DNA of 35,738 nucleotides, from assembly GCA_030532305.1 (NCBI GenBank), contig JAUNLJ010000019.1, positions 1-35,738 of the forward strand. Direction: 5' to 3'. Below the pieces are notes generated by a model that did not search any database, was not told where the DNA came from, and saw only the letters and a list, made by a program, of their open reading frames with translations. This DNA is from Tissierellia bacterium (GTDB lineage: Bacteria; Bacillota; Clostridia; Tissierellales; Peptoniphilaceae). Below, piece after piece: positions 10,424 to 19,600 of this stretch. The position numbers were made by a program, and so were the translations under genes. How positions within the stretch are numbered: position 1 is the first letter of the stretch; each line of letters starts with the position of its first letter.

Positions 10424-10501
10424 AGCTAGACGGGCTTTTCTTAGGAATAAAGATAGCAAACCGGGGCCTAATATGGTAAACTAATGAGATGAGGTGATTA
10501 A

Positions 10502-11431
10502 TTGAAAGAGACAAATAATAATATGATAGCAATATTAAAGCTAGTCTTAACCTCGAGTTTATTAGCCGTGGGAGGAACCCTCTTTCCCTTTTTGTTTTTA
10601 TTCTTCCCAGTCCTATTTACAACAGAAGCCATTAAGCAGGGGATTGTCCGGGTCATGGCCACCTTTCTTGGCGTATGCGTCATTTTTGGTCTGGTCTTAA
10701 GCCCGGGAGCAGGTGTTATTCTTTTTGCTCTTTTTGGTCCCTTGATTATGACCCTAGATTATTGCATAAGAAGCCGGCAAAATGTAGATGTAACCATGGT
10801 GGCCTCCAGCCTAATTCTTCTGGCCTCTATTGTCTTTGTCCTTTATATTTCAGGGACCCTGGCCAGTATCCAGGATGGCTCTTTAGTAGAAGCGCTTTTG
10901 GCCAATCAAAAGGCCCTCTTGGAAGCCACAGATTTTGAGCCGGGCCAGGTATCGGACCTCTTGGCCAATGCCCGGGTAGCCCTAAACTTTTTTCATAGTA
11001 TGCTACCCTCTATTATCCTTTTAACGGCCCTTTTAATTGTCTATGTGAGTTATTCCCTAACAGGGCGCCGACTTTTGGCCCAGGGAGAGCTTATTAAACA
11101 GCCCTCCAGCTTTATATTTTTTAGCCATCCTCGCCAGCCCATCTTTTTTGGCTTTGTGACAGTGCTTGCACTCTACCTCTTGGGGACCCTAAGCGCCTTG
11201 GAAGTAGAGCTTATCCAAAATAACCTGCTTTTTACCCTGACGGCCCTTATTAGTTTCCAGGGTCTGTCTGTAGTGGCCTATTACTTGACCCGGTGGATTA
11301 AGGTCCGGCTAGTAAGGAGTATCCTTTTAGTGGTGGTTTTCTTAATCCCTGGCATACAAATGGGTCTAGCTTTTCTTGGCCTCATTGACCAGGTCTTTAA
11401 CCTAAGACGCTTGCCAGGCCAGCGGAGGTGA
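10502..11431 (+). CDS. yybS: DUF2232 (YybS-like) polytopic membrane protein
   Basis: 309 residues and strongly hydrophobic throughout, with roughly eight membrane segments: one pair at the N-terminus (VLTSSLLAVGGTLFPFLFLFFPVLF), several through 60-130, one at about 170-195 after a soluble loop, and three in the C-terminal third, ending in a basic tail (LRRLPGQRR). Family and neighbourhood match YybS, which sits directly before gdpP in many Firmicutes. Its function is not established. It starts with TTG 10502 after GAGGTG. Its stop overlaps the ribosome-binding region of gdpP, so the two are translationally linked. Confidence 0.85.
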   Translation: MKETNNNMIAILKLVLTSSLLAVGGTLFPFLFLFFPVLFTTEAIKQGIVRVMATFLGVCVIFGLVLSPGAGVILFALFGPLIMTLDYCIRSRQNVDVTMVASSLILLASIVFVLYISGTLASIQDGSLVEALLANQKALLEATDFEPGQVSDLLANARVALNFFHSMLPSIILLTALLIVYVSYSLTGRRLLAQGELIKQPSSFIFFSHPRQPIFFGFVTVLALYLLGTLSALEVELIQNNLLFTLTALISFQGLSVVAYYLTRWIKVRLVRSILLVVVFLIPGIQMGLAFLGLIDQVFNLRRLPGQRR

Positions 11432-11433
11432 CC

Positions 11434-13434
11434 ATGAACAAGAATAAGTTTACAATTAAAGACTTACAGGTCTATTTGATTTTTGGGGTGGGGGTTGTTT
11501 TAGCCCTCCTCACCCAATCCAAGTTTTTAGGGGCCATCTTTCTGGTGTTTTATGTCTTTGTAGTTTACTTTGCCCTCAATCAAGTGAGGCAAATTGATGA
11601 CTACCTGACCCAGAGGATAGAAGACCTTAAGCTAGACTTTGACAAGGCCACCGAGCATGCTATTTTTAATATGCCCTTTCCCCTGGTTATTACCACTTGC
11701 CAGGGCCAGGTGGTCTGGTACAACACCCCCTTTCTAAAACTCTTTGAGGATGAAAAAATCCTAGATGAGGACCTGGGCAAGGTGGTGCCGGCCCTAAAGG
11801 ATGTGGACCTAAGGCAAACCCAGGATAAGGACAGCCTGTCTATTAAATTGGGGGACCAGTATTACCGGGTCCACGCCAATGTGGTGGATACCACTACCAC
11901 CTCCAGCGAGGAAGACCGGCTCATTATGCTCTATTGGGTCAATGACTCCAAGTATGAAGACCTGATGGAGGTCTACCAAAGGGAAAAATCCATTGTGCTT
12001 TTAGTGGAGATTGACAACTATGACGAGGTCATGGACGGGACGCCAACCAATGTCCGGCCCATTATCCAGTCCCAGGTGGACCAGATTTTAAACCAGTACT
12101 TCCATGACAAGGAGGCCCTGGTCAATAAGTACGATGACGAGTCTTACTTAGTGGTTTTAAACCAGCATAATTTGGAAATTTGCCGGCAGGACCGGTTCTC
12201 TATTTTAGATACAGCCCGAGCCATTGATGTGGGCAACACCCTAAGTCTTACCCTGTCTATAGGGGCTTCTTCAGGGGACCTGCCCTTTAAAAAGGCCTAT
12301 GAAGAGGCCGAGGCCTGCTTAAATGTGGCCCTAGGCCGGGGCGGGGACCAGGCTGTTTTACGCAAGGAAAACAACTACGAGTTCTTTGGCGGCGAGTCCA
12401 AGGCCGTAGAAAAGAGCAACAAGGTCAAGGCCCGGGTCTTGGGCAATGCCCTAAAGCAGCTAGTTGAAAAGTCTGAGACCATCTATGTCATGGGCCACAC
12501 CAACCCAGATATGGATGCCATTGGTTCAGCCATTGGGGTCCTTCGGGTGGCAGAAAACTGCCAGCGGCCAGCTCACTTGGTCTTAAACCAGTCTAACCCC
12601 TCCATTTCTACCCTAGTTACCAGGATGAAGGAGGAGGCCCCGGACCACTATGAAGGCATCCTTTCAGGGGAAGAGGCCCTAGAAAAAATCAAGGATTCAG
12701 ACCTTTTAATCTTGGTAGACAACCACAAGCCTTCCTTTACCATCCATCCGGACTTGGTGGCGGCGGCTAAAAATATTGTGGTGGTAGACCACCACCGGCG
12801 GGGGTCCGAGTTTGTGGCCAACCCTGTTTTAGTTTATGTGGAGCCCTATGCCTCATCCACTTCAGAGCTTATTACCGAGATGCTTTCTTATATGGGCAAC
12901 GACACCCGGCTGACCCCCTTTGAGGCGGACGCTCTTATGAGTGGGATTGTGGTGGACACCAAAAACTTCACCTTCCAAACAGGGGTCAGAACCTTTGAAG
13001 CCGCTTCTCTTTTAAAACGGGCTGGGGCCGACATGGGCCGGGTCCGCAAGCTTTTTGAAGACGACTTTGAAACCATCACCATGAAGTCTGAAGTGATTCA
13101 TAAATCTAAGATTGTATTTGACCATATTGCCATTGGTCGTTTGGTCCAGGAGGCGGAGAATTCCGTCCTGGTGGCGGCCCAGGCAGCTGATGATTTGTTA
13201 CACATTTATGGAATTCGTGCCAGCTTTGTCTTAACCAAGCACAATGGCAAAATTCATATATCTGGCCGTTCATTTGAGGATATCTCTGTCCAGCTGATTT
13301 TAGAAAAGCTAGGTGGGGGAGGACACTTGAACATGGCTGGAGCCCAACTTGACGTGGCGACAATAGACGAGGCTGAAGAGGCCCTCATGGGAGCCATTGA
13401 AGAATATATGGAAGAAGGAGAAAAGAAAAAATGA
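11434..13434 (+). CDS. gdpP: Cyclic-di-AMP phosphodiesterase GdpP
   Basis: Degrades c-di-AMP to pApA and so affects osmotic, wall and beta-lactam physiology. 666 residues from ATG 11434, which has GGAGG five bases upstream; GTG 11428 lies inside that ribosome site and is rejected. Order: two membrane helices (about 10-55), a PAS-like domain (about 60-165), a degenerate GGDEF domain (about 175-310), then the DHH domain with GHTNPDMDAIGSAIG (His355, Asp359, Asp361) and VVVDHHRRG (Asp452-His453-His454), and a DHHA1 domain with GGGGHLNMAGAQ (Gly627-His631). All metal ligands I can identify are present, so it should be active. The last four bases overlap rplI. Confidence 0.96.
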   Translation: MNKNKFTIKDLQVYLIFGVGVVLALLTQSKFLGAIFLVFYVFVVYFALNQVRQIDDYLTQRIEDLKLDFDKATEHAIFNMPFPLVITTCQGQVVWYNTPFLKLFEDEKILDEDLGKVVPALKDVDLRQTQDKDSLSIKLGDQYYRVHANVVDTTTTSSEEDRLIMLYWVNDSKYEDLMEVYQREKSIVLLVEIDNYDEVMDGTPTNVRPIIQSQVDQILNQYFHDKEALVNKYDDESYLVVLNQHNLEICRQDRFSILDTARAIDVGNTLSLTLSIGASSGDLPFKKAYEEAEACLNVALGRGGDQAVLRKENNYEFFGGESKAVEKSNKVKARVLGNALKQLVEKSETIYVMGHTNPDMDAIGSAIGVLRVAENCQRPAHLVLNQSNPSISTLVTRMKEEAPDHYEGILSGEEALEKIKDSDLLILVDNHKPSFTIHPDLVAAAKNIVVVDHHRRGSEFVANPVLVYVEPYASSTSELITEMLSYMGNDTRLTPFEADALMSGIVVDTKNFTFQTGVRTFEAASLLKRAGADMGRVRKLFEDDFETITMKSEVIHKSKIVFDHIAIGRLVQEAENSVLVAAQAADDLLHIYGIRASFVLTKHNGKIHISGRSFEDISVQLILEKLGGGGHLNMAGAQLDVATIDEAEEALMGAIEEYMEEGEKKK

Positions 13435-13877
13435 AAGTAATTTTACTACAAGACGTTGAAAACTTAGGAAAAGCAGGAGACTTAGCAGATGTTAAATCTG
13501 GTTATGCTAGAAACTTCCTATTCCCAAGAAAATATGCTATTGAAGGCACTGAAGCCAACATGGCCAGCTGGAAGGAACAAAAGGCCAAGGAAGAGGCTGA
13601 AGAAGCAGCCCGGGTGGAAGAAGCCCAGGCCCTTAAGGCCAAGCTAGAAGCTTTTACAGCCAAGGTTGAGGCCAAGTCTGGAGAAACTGGCCGTCTATTT
13701 GGGGCCATTACCTCCCAAGACATTGCCGATGCCATCCAAGAAGGTCTAGGTCTTAAGATCAGCCGGAAGAAGATCGAAATGGAAGACAACCTAAAGGCCC
13801 TAGGCGAATACACCCTTCCTGTAAGACTTTACACTGGGGTTGTGGCTGAACTTAAGGTTGAAGTAGTTGAAAAATAA
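13431..13877 (+). CDS. rplI: 50S ribosomal protein L9
   Basis: 148 residues. The N-terminal RNA-binding domain begins MKVILLQDVENLGKAGDLADVKSGYARNFLFPRKYA. A long charged connecting helix (about 42-80, rich in Ala, Glu and Lys) leads to the C-terminal domain with SGETGRLFGAITSQDIADAI. ATGA overlap with gdpP upstream and a one-base overlap with dnaB downstream (TAATG) show a compact operon. Confidence 0.98.
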   Translation: MKVILLQDVENLGKAGDLADVKSGYARNFLFPRKYAIEGTEANMASWKEQKAKEEAEEAARVEEAQALKAKLEAFTAKVEAKSGETGRLFGAITSQDIADAIQEGLGLKISRKKIEMEDNLKALGEYTLPVRLYTGVVAELKVEVVEK

Positions 13878-15208
13878 TGAGTGAGGTCCAATCTAGGATC
13901 CCACCCCATTCCCAGGAGACAGAAGTAGCCATCCTTGGGGCCATGATGGTAGCCAAGGAGAGTATTACCCAGGCTATTGAGATTTTGAAAAGAGAAGATT
14001 TTTACTATGAGGCCCACCGCCAGATCTTTGATGCCATAGTAAGCCTATACAACCGTAATGAGTCCGTGGACTTAATTACGGTCTCTTCTCTTTTAGAGAA
14101 AAAAAAGAAGCTCCAGGAAGTGGGTGGGGCCACTTACTTAGCCAGCCTAACTGCCTCCGTAGGGGCCATTTCTTCTACCGAGGCCTATTGCAATATTGTA
14201 AAGGAAAAAGCCACCCTTCGGGCCCTTATTGAGTCCGGCAGTGAGATTGTAGCCGAGGCCTATGAGGACAGCGAAGAGGTGGATGCCATTATAGAAAGGG
14301 CAGAAAAACGGATCTTTGACATTACCCAGGGTAACCACCGCCAGGGCCTCGTCCCCATTAAGGAAGTGGCCCTGGAGACCTTTGCCAGCATGGAAAAACG
14401 GGCGGCCAACCCAGGCAAGCTAACAGGTTTAACCACTGGCTTTAGCGACCTAGACTACAAGCTAAGTGGTCTCCAGCCCTCAGACCTGATCCTTCTAGCA
14501 GCCAGGCCCTCCATGGGCAAGACGGCCCTTATGGTCAACATAGCCGTCAATGCGGCCTTAAAGGGCAATGCTTCTGTAGCCATGTTCTCTTTGGAAATGA
14601 GCAAGCACCAACTGTCCCAACGGATTATTTCTTCTATGAGCCATGTGGACCTGATGAAGATTATTTCAGGGGACCTATCGGTGGAAGACTGGCAAAAGGT
14701 TATCGATGTTATGCCCCATGTGGCTGATTTGGCCATAGAAATAGACGACACGGCAGGCATTACCCCCCTAGAAGTCAAGGCCAAGTGCCGGAGGCTAAAG
14801 GCTGAAAGGGGCCTGGACCTGATTGTCATCGACTACCTCCAGCTTATGGAGGTAGGGGGCCGGTCAGAAAGTCGCCAGCAGGAAATTTCTTCTATCTCCC
14901 GGGCCCTAAAGGGGGTGGCCAAGGAGCTGGAGGTTCCCCTTATTGCCCTGTCCCAGCTATCTCGGGCACCCGAGCTTAGGAGCGACCATAGGCCTATTCT
15001 TTCGGACCTAAGAGAGTCTGGGGCCATTGAGCAGGATGCAGACATTGTTCTCTTCCTCTACCGGGACGACTACTATGACCCAGAATCAGAGCTCCAAAAC
15101 ATAGGTGAGGTCATTATAGCCAAGCATAGGAACGGGCCCACTGGCCTAGTAGAGCTCTATTTTAAGAAGGAATACACCAAGTTCTTAAGTATGGACAAGA
15201 GCCTGTAA
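13877..15208 (+). CDS. dnaB: Replicative DNA helicase DnaB (DnaC in Bacillus)
   Basis: 443 residues, the usual length. The N-terminal domain starts SRIPPHSQETEVAILGAMM; a linker covers about 150-180. The RecA-like motor has Walker A RPSMGKTA (Lys215), an SLEMSKHQLSQR motif, LIVIDYLQLM (Walker B) and LSQLSRAPELRSDHRPILSDLRESGAIEQDAD. It unwinds DNA at the replication fork as a hexamer. No intein interrupts it. Translation of dnaB probably depends on rplI because the start overlaps the rplI stop and has little ribosome site of its own. Confidence 0.98.
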   Translation: MSEVQSRIPPHSQETEVAILGAMMVAKESITQAIEILKREDFYYEAHRQIFDAIVSLYNRNESVDLITVSSLLEKKKKLQEVGGATYLASLTASVGAISSTEAYCNIVKEKATLRALIESGSEIVAEAYEDSEEVDAIIERAEKRIFDITQGNHRQGLVPIKEVALETFASMEKRAANPGKLTGLTTGFSDLDYKLSGLQPSDLILLAARPSMGKTALMVNIAVNAALKGNASVAMFSLEMSKHQLSQRIISSMSHVDLMKIISGDLSVEDWQKVIDVMPHVADLAIEIDDTAGITPLEVKAKCRRLKAERGLDLIVIDYLQLMEVGGRSESRQQEISSISRALKGVAKELEVPLIALSQLSRAPELRSDHRPILSDLRESGAIEQDADIVLFLYRDDYYDPESELQNIGEVIIAKHRNGPTGLVELYFKKEYTKFLSMDKSL

Positions 15209-15224
15209 GGAGGAATAAGAAAAG

Positions 15225-16064
15225 ATGGATATCATTAGGGTCATCCTCTTGGGAATTATTGAGGGGGTTACAGAATTTTTGCCTGTGTCAAGTACAGGTC
15301 ACCTGATCCTGGCCCATGAATTTTTAAGTCTTAAGCCAGCCAGCTTTCAAAACGCCTTTGATGTGATCATTCAGCTGGGGGCCATCCTCTCGGTGGTGGT
15401 CCTTTATTTTAACAAGCTCAATCCCTTTTCTAAAAAAGACCAGAGGGGACGGCCAGCAGCTAAGGATAAGACCACGAAGACCCTCCGCCTTTGGGTCAAG
15501 GTCCTGGTGGGGGTCTTGCCGGCGGCGGTTCTGGGTTTTCTTTTTGACGACTGGATTGACGCCCACCTCTTTAACCCCCGGGTGGTTGCAGCCATGCTCA
15601 TCCTTTGGGGGATACTTATTATCCTAGTGGAGAAGGGCAAGGGGAAAAACAAGGCCACCCCCCCAGTCCAAAGAGTGGAAGATATACCCTATGGGATGGC
15701 TTTGGCCATAGGCTTTTTCCAGTGCCTGGCCATGGTGCCAGGGACCTCCCGGTCGGCAGCCACCATTATAGGGGCCATGGTCCTAGGCAGCAGCCGGGTG
15801 GCGGCAGCAGAATTTTCTTTTTTCCTAGCCATTCCCACCATGCTGGGAGCCACCCTCCTAAAGATCCTAAAAAACGGTCTGGCCTTTACGGCCTACCAGT
15901 GGTTTTTAGTCCTTTTGGGCTTGGTGGTCTCCTTCCTAGTGGCAGCCTTTGTCATTAAAAGCTTCCTAGGCTATATAAAAAGACACGACTTCCAGGCTTT
16001 TGGCTACTACCGGATTATCTTAGGCCTTTTAGTCTTTATCTACTTTTATCTTGTAGGCGCCTAG
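15225..16064 (+). CDS. uppP: Undecaprenyl-diphosphate phosphatase
   Basis: Membrane enzyme (279 residues) that dephosphorylates undecaprenyl diphosphate to recycle the lipid carrier of cell-wall synthesis; extra copies give bacitracin resistance. Motif 1 is EGVTEFLPVSSTGH (13-26) and motif 2 is PGTSRSAAT (172-180), both with the expected Glu, Ser and Arg residues. About eight hydrophobic segments are visible, with a Lys-rich cytoplasmic loop at 66-86. It follows dnaB by 16 bases with AAGGAGG, probably the last gene of the yybS operon, and ends before a short hairpin. Confidence 0.96.
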   Translation: MDIIRVILLGIIEGVTEFLPVSSTGHLILAHEFLSLKPASFQNAFDVIIQLGAILSVVVLYFNKLNPFSKKDQRGRPAAKDKTTKTLRLWVKVLVGVLPAAVLGFLFDDWIDAHLFNPRVVAAMLILWGILIILVEKGKGKNKATPPVQRVEDIPYGMALAIGFFQCLAMVPGTSRSAATIIGAMVLGSSRVAAAEFSFFLAIPTMLGATLLKILKNGLAFTAYQWFLVLLGLVVSFLVAAFVIKSFLGYIKRHDFQAFGYYRIILGLLVFIYFYLVGA

Positions 16065-16078
16065 GGTGCTGGGAGAGG

Positions 16079-16102
16079 AAAACCCCTAAAAAAAGGGGTT
16101 TT
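16079..16102 (+). terminator. Terminator after uppP
   Basis: AAAACCCC (16079-16086) and GGGGTTTT (16095-16102) around an A-rich loop. The T tract is short, so efficiency may be moderate. Confidence 0.65.
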
Positions 16103-16162
16103 AAGAAGGTCTTTTAAATGCAATATATTTGCCGTAAAAGAAGGATTTTGACTTTTTTTCTC

Positions 16163-16190
16163 TTGAATAATCTATAGTGAATGTTATAAT
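16163..16190 (+). promoter_or_regulatory. Promoter of the ferredoxin gene
   Basis: TTGAAT (16163-16168), a 16-bp spacer and TATAAT (16185-16190), with a TGT extended -10 immediately before it. The leader is about 60 bases. Confidence 0.75.
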
Positions 16191-16247
16191 ATAAGACAGA
16201 AAGAAGATTGAGGTTTGTTTCTTAGGAAATGGACCAAAAATTTATAG

Positions 16248-16427
<180 letters not shown>

Positions 16428-16451
16428 GAAAATAGTCTTTAAAGAGGACTT

Positions 16452-16483
16452 AAAATATCGGCCCTTGGGGCCGATATTTTTTT
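16452..16483 (+). terminator. Terminator of the ferredoxin gene
   Basis: AAAATATCGGCC (16452-16463) pairs with GGCCGATATTTT (16469-16480) around a tiny loop, followed by more T. Confidence 0.92.
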
Positions 16484-16578
16484 GTTTAAAAGTCCAAGAA
16501 GGGGAAGAAAAGCCTCCTGGGAGGGGGGAGGATAATTCCCATAAAGCCTTGCAAAAACTATAAATTTTTTATCTATTA

Positions 16579-16587
16579 TGATATAAT
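16579..16587 (+). promoter_or_regulatory. Extended -10 promoter of the activase-type gene
   Basis: TGA-TATAAT (16579-16587) is a good extended -10. No convincing -35 is present at 16-18 bases. The predicted transcript would start near 16594, just before the palindrome at 16602-16623. Confidence 0.55.
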
Positions 16588-16601
16588 GACTTAGTATAGA
16601 A

Positions 16602-16623
16602 TCTTTCATATATATATGAAAGA
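16602..16623 (+). promoter_or_regulatory. 22-bp perfect palindrome in the leader of the activase-type gene (candidate operator)
   Basis: Half-site TCTTTCATATA followed immediately by its exact reverse complement, with no mismatch. It sits about 15 bases past the -10 and 46 bases before the start codon, where a bound repressor would block transcription. As RNA it would be a loopless, AT-rich hairpin, so a DNA operator is the likelier reading. Confidence 0.5.
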
Positions 16624-16668
16624 AATTGATTTATAGAAAGAAAGAAAGCTTAAGCGAGGAGGGATGAC

Positions 16669-19600
16669 ATGAAGATCAATATGGGTCTTGACGTCGGTTC
16701 AACCACCGTCAAACTCGTTGTGCTGTCAGAAGATCTTGAAATTATAGATTCCAGCTACCAAAGGCATTTTTCAGATGTCAAGAGGGCTGTTCAAGATATC
16801 ATTGAAAGATATTATGAAAAGTATAAATATGATAGGGTCACCATTAGCGTAACAGGCAGTGGGGGCCTAGCTGTCCATAAACTTCTTGATATTCCTTTTG
16901 TTCAAGAGGTGGTGGCTGGAACGGAGGCCATTCAAAACTTTATCCCCCAAACCGATGTGGCCATTGAGCTGGGTGGGGAAGACTCTAAGATCACCTACCT
17001 AAGAGGGTCCCTAGAACAGAGGATGAACTCTATTTGCGCCGGGGGGACCGGGGCCTTTATTGATCAAATGGCCTCCCTCTTAGAAACCGATGCCAGTGGC
17101 CTCAATGCCTTGGCCCAAAACCACAAGAAGATCTATCCCATTGCCAGCCGGTGTGGGGTCTTTGCCAAGACCGATGTCCAGGCCCTTTTAAACCAGGGGG
17201 CCAAAAAAGAAGACATTGCGGCCTCTGTCTTCCAGTCTGTGGTCAACCAAACCATTTCAAACCTGGCCAGTGGCCGGCCCATCCGGGGGAAGATTGCCTT
17301 TTTAGGGGGCCCCCTCCACTTTTTACCGGAGCTTAAGGCCCGGTTTGTAGAAACCCTAGGCCTTAAGGAGGATGAGGTTATCGCGCCAGATAATGGGCAA
17401 ATTTTTGTGGCCCTGGGAGCGGCCCTAACCTCTAGGGACAAGGAACCGGTGGCCTACTTATCCCTTTACGAAAAGGTAAGAGATAGTCAGGTCCAACCCA
17501 TGGACGAAAAAAACATCCTGCCTCCTCTTTTTGAAAGCCAGGAAGAACTACAAGCCTTCAGGGCCCGTCATGGGGGCAAGGACCTAAAAAAACGGGACCT
17601 AGCCTCCTACCAGGGCCCCGTCTACCTGGGCATTGATGCCGGGTCTACCACCACCAAGCTCGTGGCCATATCCCAAGATACGGAGGTTCTTTACGAGGCC
17701 TATGGGTCCAACCAGGGCAGTCCCCTGGACATGGTCCGTCATTTTATCCTGGACCTCTATGACAAGATGGGGCCTGGCGCCTACATGGCCTCCAGTGGGG
17801 TTACAGGCTATGGGGAAGACTTTATCAAGGCCGCCTTTAATGTAGACGAGGGGGAAGTGGAGACCATTGCCCACTTTAGGGCCGCCCGATTTTTTGAGCC
17901 GGAAGTAGACTTTATCCTAGACATTGGTGGCCAGGATATGAAGGCCATGAAGGTCAAGGGGGATGTCATAGACTCCATCCTCCTTAATGAGGCCTGCTCC
18001 TCAGGTTGTGGGTCCTTTTTAGAGACCTTTGCCGAGTCTGTCCAGTATTCGGTGGAAGACTTTGCTGAGGTGGCCCTTTTAGCCCATCGGCCAGTGGACC
18101 TGGGGAGCCGGTGTACAGTCTTTATGAACTCCAAGGTTAAGCAGGCCCAAAAGGAAGGGGCCACCGTAGCCGATATTTCCGCCGGCCTGGCTATTTCTGT
18201 TATAAAAAATGCCATCCAAAAGGTCATTAAGGTCAGGGACCCCAAGGACCTGGGCAAAAATATTGTGGTCCAGGGGGGCACCTTCTATGGGGATGCCGTC
18301 CTTAGGGCCTTTGAAAAGCTCACTGGGGCCAAGGTCACTAGACCTGCCATGGCAGGGACCATGGGGGCCTTGGGGATGGCTCTTTTGGCCAAGGAAAGGT
18401 CAGCAGAAGGAGCCCACTCTAGCCTCATGGAAAAAGACCAGCTCCAGGACTTTTCCTATACCAGCAAGACAGCCCACTGTGGCCAGTGTACCAACAATTG
18501 CCAGCTCACCATTAGCCTGTTTCCCGATGGGAGCCGGTACATCTCTGGCAACCGGTGTGAAAGGGGGGCCGGTATTGTCCGCCTAGCGGAAGATGAGCTC
18601 CCCAACCTCTATGCCTACAAGCTAAAACGGGTCTTTGACTATGACTCCCTAGAGGAAGACCAGGCCAAAAGAGGCGTGGTGGGGATTCCTCGGGTCCTAA
18701 ATATCTACGAAAACTACCCCTTCTGGCACACCTTTTTTACCCAGCTAGGCTACCGGGTGGTTCTTTCTGATATGAGTGACCGGGCCATGTATGAAAGTGG
18801 GATTGAAAGTATTACCTCTGAAACAGCCTGCTATCCAGCCAAAATTACCCATGGCCATATAGAAAACCTCATAGGCAAGGGCATCAAGTATATCTTCTAT
18901 CCCTCTGTCTTTTATGAGGAAAAGACCTTTGAAAAGGCAGATAATACCATCAACTGCCCCGTTGTTATTGGCTATCCTGAGGTCATTAAGAACAATGTGG
19001 AAAATTTAAAGGACCAAAAGGTCCGTTTTGACAACCCCTTTATCTCCTTTGACGACAGGAAGAAGCTGGAAAAGCGGATGGCCGAGGTCTTCCCCCATAT
19101 TCCAGCTAGAGAGGTGGCTAGGGCCGTTCGGGCTGCCTATGAAGAAGAGGACCGTTACCGGGAAGACGTAAGGGCCCAGGGACGCCAGGTTTTAAAATCC
19201 TTAGAAGAAAAGGGGCAAAAGGGCATTGTCCTAGCCGGTCGTCCCTACCATATTGACCCAGAAATCAACCATGGGATCCCCGAGCTGATTACGGGTCTGG
19301 GCCTGGCCGTTTTAAGTGAGGACAGTATCCTAGACGGGGAGAGGGTAAAAGACCCCCTTCGGGTCCTAGACCAATGGAACTACCACAGCCGCCTTTACCG
19401 GGCAGCCATGATTGTGGGAGAATCAGACAATCTAGAACTAGTCCAGCTCAACTCCTTTGGCTGTGGGATTGATGCCATTACCACCGACCAGGTCAATGAA
19501 ATCCTAGAAGCCTATGGCAAGATCTATACAGTGGTTAAGATAGACGAGATCAGTAACCTGGGGGCCGTAAGGATTCGGATCCGGTCTCTTATTGAGGCGG

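Noticed and set aside
11428-11433. GTG 11428 as the gdpP start
   Set aside because: It lies within the GGAGGTG ribosome site of ATG 11434.
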